DNA of 64,000 nt from CBDCFV01 sp965216425. GTDB taxonomy: Bacteria > Chloroflexota > Dehalococcoidia > Lucifugimonadales > UBA3495. Position 1 is the stretch's first letter. The number at the start of each line of letters is the position of its first letter. The stretch is from assembly GCA_965216425.1 (NCBI GenBank), contig CBDCFV010000005.1:124001-188000 (forward strand). The letters run 5' to 3'. The position numbers and the translations under genes were made by a program. Of the stretch, positions 8,758-15,884 are shown in pieces. The notes below the pieces were generated by a model that was not told where the DNA came from, did no database searches, and was given only the letters and a program-made list of their open reading frames with translations.

Positions 8758-9375
8758 TTAGCTGCCGTTCCGGTGCGACATAGGTTCGTCTAGGGCCGCG
8801 TAGGTCCCGTCCTTCACGGACCGCACGGTGGGCCGGCTCACCCCGAAGGTCCTGGCCGCGGCGCTTACCGTCCCACCGTTCTCCAGGAAATCCCTGACGG
8901 CCTCCACCTTCTCTGAAGACAGCGCCGGAGGCCTTCCCCCAGTCCTCCCCTCGGCCGCGGCGCGGTCCACTCCGGCCCTGATCCGGTCCCTGATGGTGTC
9001 CCTCTCCCACTCCGCCAGGGAGAGCAGCATATGGAGCATGAGGCGGGAGGCGGGGCTGTCGTCGCCGGTGTCCAGCCCCTCCGCCAGGGAGCGGATGTTG
9101 ATTCCCTGGCCGTGAAGCTCCTCGATGGTCTTCAGTCCCTCAGTGAGGTTCCGCGCCAGCCGGTCAATCCTCGGGACCACCACCGTGTCCCTCGGTTTGA
9201 GCATCCCGCGGAGCTCCTGCCATGAATGGCGGCGCATGTTCTTGCCCGAGGCAACGTCGGTGAATATGCGGTCATCCCTCAGCCCTTGGTCGTTGAGGGT
9301 CCGGCGCTGGGTGGCCAGCCCGCTCTCTCCCTCAGCTTGGGAGACCCTGATGTAGCCAAAGGCCGCGGGGTCCAT
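8758..9375 (-). CDS. Serine site-specific recombinase (resolvase/invertase)
   Basis: The protein has 205 residues from the ATG at 9375, preceded by GGAGGTG. Order of features: FGYIRVSQAEGESGLATQ with the catalytic Ser near residue 10, then the resolvase core DTVVVPRIDRLARNLTE, the E-helix and a C-terminal helix-turn-helix (GTVSAAARTFGVSRPTVRSV). Length and order match small resolvases of the Tn3/Hin group that resolve cointegrates or invert short segments. It may belong to a former transposon; no res site was identified. A longer N-terminal extension to 9471 is possible but lacks a good ribosome-binding site. Confidence 0.9.
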   Translation of the reverse strand: MDPAAFGYIRVSQAEGESGLATQRRTLNDQGLRDDRIFTDVASGKNMRRHSWQELRGMLKPRDTVVVPRIDRLARNLTEGLKTIEELHGQGINIRSLAEGLDTGDDSPASRLMLHMLLSLAEWERDTIRDRIRAGVDRAAAEGRTGGRPPALSSEKVEAVRDFLENGGTVSAAARTFGVSRPTVRSVKDGTYAALDEPMSHRNGS

Positions 9376-9591
9376 GGGAACACCTCCGGGGTGTAGCAAT
9401 AAAACAAGTGGTTCTTCGCCACTCTCTACAATCGAGTGTATCCGTATCTGGGCCATGTGACAAACAACCATGGAGACAATGCCAGGATGGAGAAAATAGG
9501 TCTAGAGGGTTTGATTGCCATGCGAAGTGACTGGCGTTTCCGTAGTCTAGGTGGAGCCTTTACACTGTATTACTAAGATGTCGATCTACTA

Positions 9592-9737
9592 AACTGGAGC
9601 CAAGGTGAAATGTACATTCCAAGATAGAGTTTCTGCGACGGCTCAAGTTCTCCCTTTAATCAGGGAAAGTATTCCTTCGGTATACCAAAGCCCATTCTGA
9701 GCACACTACAAATGTAGATTCCACCTTGGCTTTAGTC
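9592..9737. repeat. MITE with IS630-type ends
   Basis: The element is about 146 bp, flanked by TA, with imperfect inverted ends of about 28 bp sharing AGCCAAGGTG. These ends match those of the IS630 element remnant ending at 31745 (AAACCAAAGCCAAGGT). It has no coding capacity. It is likely mobilised in trans by that IS630 family. The remaining gap 9376-9591 and 9738-9809 shows nothing else. Confidence 0.7.
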
Positions 9738-9809
9738 TAGGGGCTATTAGCTGGCTCGTAACTGGCGGTAGTCTCACTGGCCATCGGACCCGATATCGAG
9801 GAGCAACGG

Positions 9810-11411
9810 ATGGAAGACCTATTGATCCGTGGTGGACAGGTGATTGACGGGAATGGGACACCGGCGCGGCGGGCGGACGTTGCTATTAGAAATGGACGCA
9901 TCACTGCTGTGGGAGACTGCCAAGACCGGGAGGCGCAACGGGAGATCGATGCCTCCGGACAGATCGTCGCTCCGGGTTTCATCGACATCCACACCCACTC
10001 CGACTTCACCCTCCCTCTGAACCCGCTGGCCGAAAGCAAGGTCCGCCAGGGGGTAACCACGGAGGTGGTGGGCAACTGCGGTTACTCCACTGCGCCTGTG
10101 TTGCATGGCAAGGCCCAGGCCCTTCAGGACTACCTGAGGGCTGGGGCTCCTTGGCTGGACTACGAGCCGCGCACCTTTGCCCAGTACTTGGCCGGCTTCC
10201 CTTCCACCTCGGTGAACACGGTGATGCAGGTGGGCCACGCGACCCTGCGTCTAATGACCATGGGCCTGGAGGCGCGAGACCCCACCGCCAGTGAGCTGTC
10301 ACATATGCAGCAACTCCTAGCCGAGGGCCTGGAGGCGGGCGCCTTGGGCATGTCCACCGGGCTGTTCACTGCGCCAGGCAACTATGCCCAGAGCGAAGAG
10401 TTGCTGGCCTTAGCAGGTGTCTTGCGCCGGCACGGCGCCACCTATGCCTCGCACATCCGCGACGAGGCCAACCATGTGTTCGAGGCAGTACGCGAGGCTA
10501 TTGGCATCGGCCAAAGTGCCGGAGTGCGAGTGCAGATCGCCCACCTGAAGCTCTCGGGCACGGACAACTGGGGTGACGTGCCGTCGCTGCTGTCGATGAT
10601 CAGCGAGGCGAGGGAACGGGGCGTCGACCTGTTCTGCGATCAATATCCTTACACTGCAGGCACCAACCCTTTGCGCAACCTACTCCCCGTCTGGGTGCAG
10701 GAGGGAGGAGTGGAGGCCATGCTCCAGCGACTGCGAGACGGCGAAGTGAGGGAGCGCATGCGGGGTGAGATCCTGCAGAACGGGCTCAACAATTTCGGGC
10801 GAGTCGAATCATGGCACGCCGTTCGCATCGCCATCAGCCCCGAGATGCCCGAGTTGCCTGGCCAGACGGTGGGCCAAGTGGCCCAGGCCAGGGGCATCGA
10901 TCAGTTGGACGCCGCCTGCGACATCCTCTTGGCCGACAAGGGTCATACCCGCATCGTGGTTACCTCGATGGCGGAAGAGGACGTGCAGGAAATCCTGCGC
11001 TCGCCCATGGTCCTGGTGGGCTCCGACGGTAACTCATTGGCGCCCTACGGTATCACCGGCCAGGGGAAGCCGCACCCCCGCTTCTACGGCACCTTCGTCC
11101 GGGTCCTCGGCCACTACGTCCGTGACCTGGGCCTGATGCCTCTGCACACCGCCGTCCACAAGATGACTGGTGGGTCGGCGGCGGCCCTGCGGTTGGTGGA
11201 TCGGGGCACCCTGAAAGAGGGCAACTGGGCCGACGTCACGGTCTTCGACCCGGACACCGTAGCGGAGGTAGCCACCTACGACGATCCCCACCAATACGCC
11301 ACGGGCATCTCGACGGTGGTGGTGAACGGGGAGGTGGTCATTGATGAAGCAGAGCACACTGGGACTCTGCCCGGGAGGGTGTTGCGGAGGGGCGCCAATG
11401 GCGTTGGCTAG
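9810..11411 (+). CDS. N-acyl-D-amino-acid deacylase (amidohydrolase)
   Basis: The protein has 533 residues, the usual size of the family, and a GAGGAG upstream of the ATG. The metal site is visible as HTHSD (residues 61-65), the bridging cysteine in NCGYSTAP (C90), a histidine in ASHIRDE, another in IAHLKLSG, and the SDGN aspartate near 410. These are the zinc ligands of D-aminoacylases, which hydrolyse N-acyl-D-amino acids or N-acyl-D-amino acid peptides in the cytoplasm. It stands alone, surrounded by mobile DNA, and may serve in scavenging D-amino acids. Substrate choice cannot be told from sequence. Confidence 0.9.
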   Translation: MEDLLIRGGQVIDGNGTPARRADVAIRNGRITAVGDCQDREAQREIDASGQIVAPGFIDIHTHSDFTLPLNPLAESKVRQGVTTEVVGNCGYSTAPVLHGKAQALQDYLRAGAPWLDYEPRTFAQYLAGFPSTSVNTVMQVGHATLRLMTMGLEARDPTASELSHMQQLLAEGLEAGALGMSTGLFTAPGNYAQSEELLALAGVLRRHGATYASHIRDEANHVFEAVREAIGIGQSAGVRVQIAHLKLSGTDNWGDVPSLLSMISEARERGVDLFCDQYPYTAGTNPLRNLLPVWVQEGGVEAMLQRLRDGEVRERMRGEILQNGLNNFGRVESWHAVRIAISPEMPELPGQTVGQVAQARGIDQLDAACDILLADKGHTRIVVTSMAEEDVQEILRSPMVLVGSDGNSLAPYGITGQGKPHPRFYGTFVRVLGHYVRDLGLMPLHTAVHKMTGGSAAALRLVDRGTLKEGNWADVTVFDPDTVAEVATYDDPHQYATGISTVVVNGEVVIDEAEHTGTLPGRVLRRGANGVG

Positions 11412-11451
11412 CCCTTGGGGCAGCCTTCTCGACTGGCGGCCTTAGTGAGAA

Positions 11452-11505
11452 GGCCCTGATCCTCATAAGACCGGGGTCGATAGTTCGAGTCACTCCAGCT
11501 CCACC
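11452..11505 (+). other. tRNA-like 3' half (possible tRNA remnant or attachment site)
   Basis: The stretch has a CTCATAA anticodon-loop-like sequence, GGGGTCGATAGTTCGAGT resembling variable and T arms, and CTCCACC resembling an acceptor end. The T stem pairs poorly and no D arm or 5' acceptor partner is found. It may be a tRNA-Met-like remnant left by integration. The rest of 11412-11632 shows nothing convincing. Confidence 0.25.
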
Positions 11506-11714
11506 TAACTTGACAATAGACAGAACCATCTTCGAGATGTGGCTCGTCCTGGCAGACCCGCCAAAGTCGGTTGCTGCGCGATCATGACTGGGGGGCGGCA
11601 CTCATGGGCGGTGACCTTGAAGCCAGCCCCTAGTATTACTTCCAGATAGATTTGTAAGAATATAAGAAGGCAGTCATACTTGGGTATGATCTTTCTGTGG
11701 GGGAGTATCCAGAC

Positions 11715-12889
11715 ATGGCTGCCATCAAGTATAAAGTCAAGCTGGCTGAATCCGAACGCACCCGTCTCAATGAGGTTTCCCGCCGGGGCAAGCCGTCAGT
11801 CCGCACCGTGAAGCGGGCGCTGGCGCTGCTCAAAGCAGATGAAGGACTTCGGGACCGTGAGATAGCCGGCGTGCTTTTGATCAACGCCGCTACCGTTGCC
11901 AGAGTGCGGAAGCGGTTCGTCGAGGAAGGACTTGATGCCGCCATCAATGACAAGCCACGGCCGGGCCGGGAGCGCAAGTTGGACGGCAAGCAGGAAGCGC
12001 ACCTGGTTGCCGTCGCGTGCAGCAGTCCGCCCGAAGGACATGTAAACTGGACGCTCCATCTGCTGGCGGACAAGGTGGTGGAGATGGAGTTGGCCGGGAG
12101 CATCTCCTTGGAGACGGTGCGCCAGATACTCAAAAAAACGAACTCAAGCCGTGGAAGAAAAAGGAATGGTGCATCCCCAAGCTGAGCGGGGAGTTCGTCG
12201 CCCGGATGGAGGACGTACTGGACCCCGTATCCAGTACGGGGCAGGCTCTTTATCACGAAGAGTATGACCGGGAGCGTCCGGTGGTGTGTTTCGACGAGAC
12301 CTCCAAGCAGTTGGTCGAGGACGTGAGGCCTCCCATTGAGGCCGCCCCCGGACGGGTGGAGCGCTATGACACTGAGTACCAGCGAAACGGGACCCGGAAC
12401 CTGTTCATGTTCTGTGAACCGAAGGGTGGGTGGAGGCACGTCGAGGTGACCGGGCGCCGGACTGCCGTGGACTTCGCTGAACAGATGAAGTGGCTGGTGG
12501 ACGAGGCCTATCCTGACGCCACAGTGGTCCGGCTGGTCCTGGACAATCTCAACACCCACAAGCCCGGCTCGCTCTACGAAGCGTTTGCACCGTCCGAGGC
12601 GCGCCGCATAGCCAAACGCCTGGAGCTTCACCACACACCCAATCACGGAAGCTGGTTGAACATGGCTGAAATCGAGTTCAGCGTCTTCAGCAGACAGTGT
12701 TTGAACCGCCGGGTCGGCGATGAAGCGTTGCTGATACGGGAGGTCGCGGCGCTCGAACACGAGCGCAACGGGGCCGCCGCCATCATAGACTGGCGGTTCT
12801 CCACCCAGAGCCTGCCCTCGGCCACGACCGGGGGACGCTCGCAGTAAGCTCAAACATATCTATCCAATAGAATTAAATTGAAACGGTAC
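11715..12889 (+). CDS. IS630 transposase, probable programmed -1 frameshift
   Basis: The first frame (from ATG 11715) encodes the helix-turn-helix half, MAAIKYKVKLAESERTRLNE to ...TVRQILKKTN. At CTCAAAAAAACGAACTC (12129-12145) a -1 slip continues into QKNELKPW and the DDE half: VVCFDETSKQ, RLVLDNLNTHKPGSLYEAF, NMAEIEF. The same A7 site occurs in copies A and C, which points to programmed frameshifting rather than chance mutation. An in-frame 24-bp insert adds PVSSTGQA after EDVLD. A 28-bp insert at 12809 replaces the last ~15 residues (native end ARSKLKHIYPIE), so activity is uncertain. The uninterrupted second frame stops at 12847. Confidence 0.85.
12224..12247 (+). repeat. Palindromic mini-insert, copy 4 (in frame)
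   Basis: The 24-bp insert is CCCGTA-TCCAG-TACGGGG followed by CAGGCT. It adds eight codons (PVSSTGQA) between EDVLD and LYHEEY of the IS630 transposase. Sister copies lack it. Confidence 0.85.
12809..12836 (-). repeat. Palindromic mini-insert, copy 5
   Basis: The 28-bp insert (minus form CCCCCGG-loop-CCGAGGG-CAGGCT) lies between codons for STQ and ARSKLKHIYP of the IS630 copy B transposase. Deleting it restores a C-terminus matching copies A and C (DARIKLKSLYP). Confidence 0.8.
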
Positions 12890-12896
12890 TAGTAGT

Positions 12897-14055
12897 TCAG
12901 CTATTTTGAATTGCTGGGTAAAGGGATTTCAGCTTGATGCGCGCGTCATCGGTGGTGAAGCGCCAGTCCACTCGCACCATGTCCCGGTTGCGCTGGTCCT
13001 GCCAGGCGTCAACTTCCCGGCGCAGCACCTCTTGATCAGGAATCCGGCGGTCCAAGCACTGCCGGGCCAGCACTCCGATTTCAATTTCAGCCATGTCCAG
13101 CCAACTCCCATGCTTGGGAGTGTAGTGAATCTCCAGACGTTCGGCGATACGCCGCGCTTCCATAGGCTCGAACGCCTCGTATAATGAGGCCGGATGATGG
13201 GTGTTCAGGTTGTCCATCACCAGCACAATCCGGTCCTTGTCCGGGTAGTCCTCGTCCACCAACTTCTTCACTTGGTGCGCCCAGTCCACTTTCGTCCGCC
13301 GGTCCGTCACTCCGACCCGCCGCCACCCTTCCAGCGGCGCAAACAGCATGAACAGGTTGCTCACCCCGTTGCGCTCGTATTCGTAATCATACGCGACTGC
13401 CGATCCGGGGCGGAGCGGGCGCGGCAGTCGCGTTTCCTTCACCTGCTGTTTGCTGGTTTCGTCCAGGCACACCAGCACCTCATTGTCCCCGAATTGACGC
13501 TGGTAGACCTCAAGCACGTCCTCCATGGCGCAGACGAACTCGGCGTTGCCCTGGGGCGGGATGCACCAGCACTCTTTCAGCCAAGGCTTGAGTTCGTTTT
13601 TTTCAGCGTCTTGCGCACCGTCTCTGGGTGGATGCTCTCCACTATCTCGCACTCCACCAACCGGTCCGCCAATAATCTCAGCGTCCAACTTACCCGGCCT
13701 TCCGGCGGTTCCCCGCAGGCCAGCGCAATCAAGTGGGCTTCCGCAGCGCCATCCAGTTTCTTTGGCCGGCGGCGTTGTTGCTCCTTACGCCCCAAGGCCG
13801 CTTCGATCCCTTCCTCCACGCAACGGCGGCGTATCCGTTCCACTGTGGCGCTGGCGATCTCGAGGGACCGGGCAATGTCTTCATCCTTCATGGCCCCGTC
13901 CGCATGGGCCTCATCACTCAGAAGCAGAGCCTGCCCCCGTGAAAACGGGGGACGCGCCCGTGGGTCTGCTTGTAAGCCGCCACCCGGCCACGGGACACCA
14001 ATGTCTTCAATTCCTGCCGCTCCTCCGCACTCAGCTTGACCCGGTATCTCTTCAT
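12897..14055 (-). pseudogene. IS630 transposase, copy C, N-terminal frame broken
   Basis: The start is the ATG at 14055 behind GGAGGGG. The N-terminal ~28 residues end at a 26-bp palindromic insert (13928-13953) that shifts the frame. The helix-turn-helix half continues from LLLSDEAHADGAMKDEDIARS and switches by -1 at the A7 site (13594-13602) into the DDE half with VCLDETSKQ, VMDNLNTHHP and DMAEIEI. Apart from the insert the two halves are intact. An internal ATG (MKDED, 13891) might give a shorter product. Confidence 0.8.
13928..13953 (-). repeat. Palindromic mini-insert, copy 6
   Basis: Minus-strand form CCCCCGT-TTTC-ACGGGGG followed by CAGGCT, a perfect 7-bp stem. It occupies the same codon as copy 2 in IS630 copy A. 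Confidence 0.8.
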
Positions 14056-14146
14056 CGCCATCCCCTCCTCACACGTCCCAATCATCTTCTCCCTATGCTT
14101 GGTAGAATACACTTGGTCAGTACTCATTTCAAAGATGTTGGACTAC

Positions 14147-14479
14147 TAGTTGGGAGTGACCGTCCTCGCCAAGTGACATCGCCACCTAATGAGCGGTTCC
14201 GTCCTACGCCAGGCGCCTCCTTGCACAACGGCTCCAGCACGTCCAGCATGCCAGGGACCACCACGTGGTGGTAGTGGAGATGATGGCGATGCCAGGGGCC
14301 CTGGAGGTCCCTTCTACCATCCGCTCAACTCGCTGCCGTCGAGGGTCAGAATTCCTAGGGTCTCGCCGCCCTCGAAATGTTCTTCATCGGCCTGCTAAGC
14401 CACAGTCCGGGCTGAACCCCGCTTTGCCGGCTGCACAAGGTTGGGCAACAGTCGAAAAGCCCGCACCGTTGAGGTTGTC
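14147..14479. other. Gap without recognised gene
   Basis: No frame here gives a recognisable protein. The DNA lies between the end of IS630 copy C and the stop of a small minus-strand gene. Confidence 0.4.
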
Positions 14480-14869
14480 CTACAGACGCTCCAGTAACTT
14501 TGCAATCTGATCGGTGTGGTTCATGTCGGGTTCCCACTCGCAGATCACACTGTGTTCGTCTATGACAACTGCGGGCCTTTTCCCGTCTGACGGGTCTTTG
14601 ACGTACCTCTCTCCATCGAGAGCGGACATGCCTAGTACTCAGTCATGTTTGGAATCAAAGGGTTCAGCGGCCCCGGCGAGGCCGCTTGGACAACCACTCT
14701 GGGGTTACACTGTTCCAAGGATACTACGATTTCACAGTTGACTGAGTACTAGGGCGGTGCCGGTGTCGGCTGTATCCAGGGTGTCTACGAAATCGGATGC
14801 AGGGAGTGGCTCTGGTGGTTGCTGCCGGGAAGGTTGAGGCAGTTGCGGTCTCGCCCTGTGGTTTGTCAC
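14480..14869 (-). pseudogene. 90-aa protein coupled to MNT-HEPN gene, split by a MITE
   Basis: The gene starts at a GTG (14869) that overlaps the TGA of the upstream MNT-HEPN gene (GTGA), a strong sign of translational coupling. It runs to 14750, is cut by a 115-bp MITE, and resumes at 14632 to stop at 14480. With the MITE and one TA removed the frame is continuous: ...DTADTGTALGMSALDGERYV... The product would be 90 residues, Pro/Gln-rich at first, then an acidic domain with VVIDEHSVICEWEPDMNHTD. No family is recognised. Because it is coupled to an MNT-HEPN protein, it could be an antitoxin or regulator; this is inference. The 49-residue tail may still be translated from its own ATG (14629). 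Confidence 0.55.
14635..14749. repeat. 115-bp MITE with TA target duplication
   Basis: The ends are GTACTCAGTCA and its exact inverse, flanked by TA at 14633-14634 and 14750-14751. It encodes nothing. Removing it rejoins the reading frame of the small gene around it. Confidence 0.75.
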
Positions 14870-15798
14870 TTCTCCCAGGGTTTTCCGTCCTGGAAGAGGT
14901 CTGTGTCTGTTGTGGCGCTCAGACGGTGTGCTGTACCGATCAGTTCCTCCGCTGCGTCGTTCACCCGGAGCCGCAGTTCTTCCAGTTCCCACTGAGCCAT
15001 TGTTCTCGGTGTGCCACCGTACCTGTACCGGGCCGCGTACGATGTGAGCCAGTTGATTCTGCTTCCGGGATTGTGTGGGTCCTCCGCTGTGGTGTACTGC
15101 AGTAGTTCCTCGACGGCTGCCTCCAGGCCGGTGTCCTGGGAATCGTGGTGGTGCTGGGCGTAGTGGTTCCATATCCCGTCTAGATCATGGCGGAAGGTCT
15201 CTGGGCAGTTGTGGGCTGAGAGTAGGCCTCTGAGGCCGTTTTCTATGGCCTGCTGTGCAGTGAAGCCGGTCATTTCCTGGTCCCAGTCCTCTTCTTCCAC
15301 CCTGTTGTTGAAGGATACAAGGCGCTTCCAGGTGTTCTCCAGTCTCTGCTTGGTGGTTTCCCAATGCTCTGGGTACTCGTCGTCGTAGCTGGCTTGGTAC
15401 TCCAGCCTTTCTCCGCTCATGAAGACTCCGTGGTGCATGGCTTGGCCGGCTATGTGCTGTCCGGCCCGTCCGTAGCGGGTGAACTGTCTCGGGGTGAGCC
15501 TGAATATCTCGATGTCCATCTGGGGCGGGTGTTCTTCCAGATATTCACGGGCGGCTCTCTCCGCCTGTCCTGCTGGGGCGTAGTTGCCCACGACCATCAG
15601 GTCTAAATCCGAGTCCTGTTGGTGGTCTCCTCGGGCTCGTGACCCGAACAGTATTACTGTGTCTGGCGTCACAGCTTGTTGCACTGCCTTCGCCGTGGCT
15701 AGCGCGTGGGGGTCCGGGCGGCCCGGGACTTTTGGTGATGGGCAATGAGGCGGGATCGCGGCCGGTTTCTTGGGTGAGTTTTCATCCATTGCGGACAC
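14866..15798 (-). CDS. Fused MNT nucleotidyltransferase-HEPN protein
   Basis: The protein has 310 residues from GTG 15798; an ATG at 15789 is equally likely. Residues ~45-70 hold VILFGSRARGDHQQDSDLDL, the GSxRxG and SDxDL metal-binding signature of minimal nucleotidyltransferases. The C-terminal half (~165-230) has QQAIENGLRGLLSAHN and FRHDLDGIWNHY, the HEPN pattern of an amphipathic helix followed by a THDL-like stretch. MNT and HEPN proteins usually form a two-gene toxin-antitoxin pair in which MNT modifies the HEPN RNase; here they are fused. It lies downstream of a Uma2-like gene and a small ORF, and is coupled to the 90-aa gene. A second fused homologue is at 46220-47017. Confidence 0.8.
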   Translation of the reverse strand: MSAMDENSPKKPAAIPPHCPSPKVPGRPDPHALATAKAVQQAVTPDTVILFGSRARGDHQQDSDLDLMVVGNYAPAGQAERAAREYLEEHPPQMDIEIFRLTPRQFTRYGRAGQHIAGQAMHHGVFMSGERLEYQASYDDEYPEHWETTKQRLENTWKRLVSFNNRVEEEDWDQEMTGFTAQQAIENGLRGLLSAHNCPETFRHDLDGIWNHYAQHHHDSQDTGLEAAVEELLQYTTAEDPHNPGSRINWLTSYAARYRYGGTPRTMAQWELEELRLRVNDAAEELIGTAHRLSATTDTDLFQDGKPWEK

Positions 15799-15884
15799 TC
15801 TTTGGACCGTGCTGTTTTCCAGGTTTCATTCTACACCACAGGACTTGTCTTCTTGGTCCGGGTCTTTGGGGTGGGGATGTGGTC

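Larger units (their letters stand above)
11633..12889 (+). mobile_element. IS630-family insertion sequence, copy B
   Basis: The element is 1257 bp with a TA at each side. The right TA (12890-12891) is shared with IS630 copy C, so the two elements abut tail to tail with one TA between them. Only the outer few bases of the ends match. It carries a transposase in two frames and two palindromic mini-inserts. Confidence 0.75.
12892..14146 (-). mobile_element. IS630-family insertion sequence, copy C
   Basis: The element is 1255 bp with inverted ends starting GTAGT(T/C)CA and flanked by TA (12890-12891, 14147-14148). It is the same family as copy A and shares its ancestral palindromic insert. It sits directly against copy B. 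Confidence 0.85.

Noticed and set aside
14732..15172. A 146-residue minus-strand frame overlapping the MNT-HEPN gene
   Set aside because: Its first part is a shadow. Only its last ~40 codons, after the GTGA overlap, were kept as the start of the 90-aa gene.
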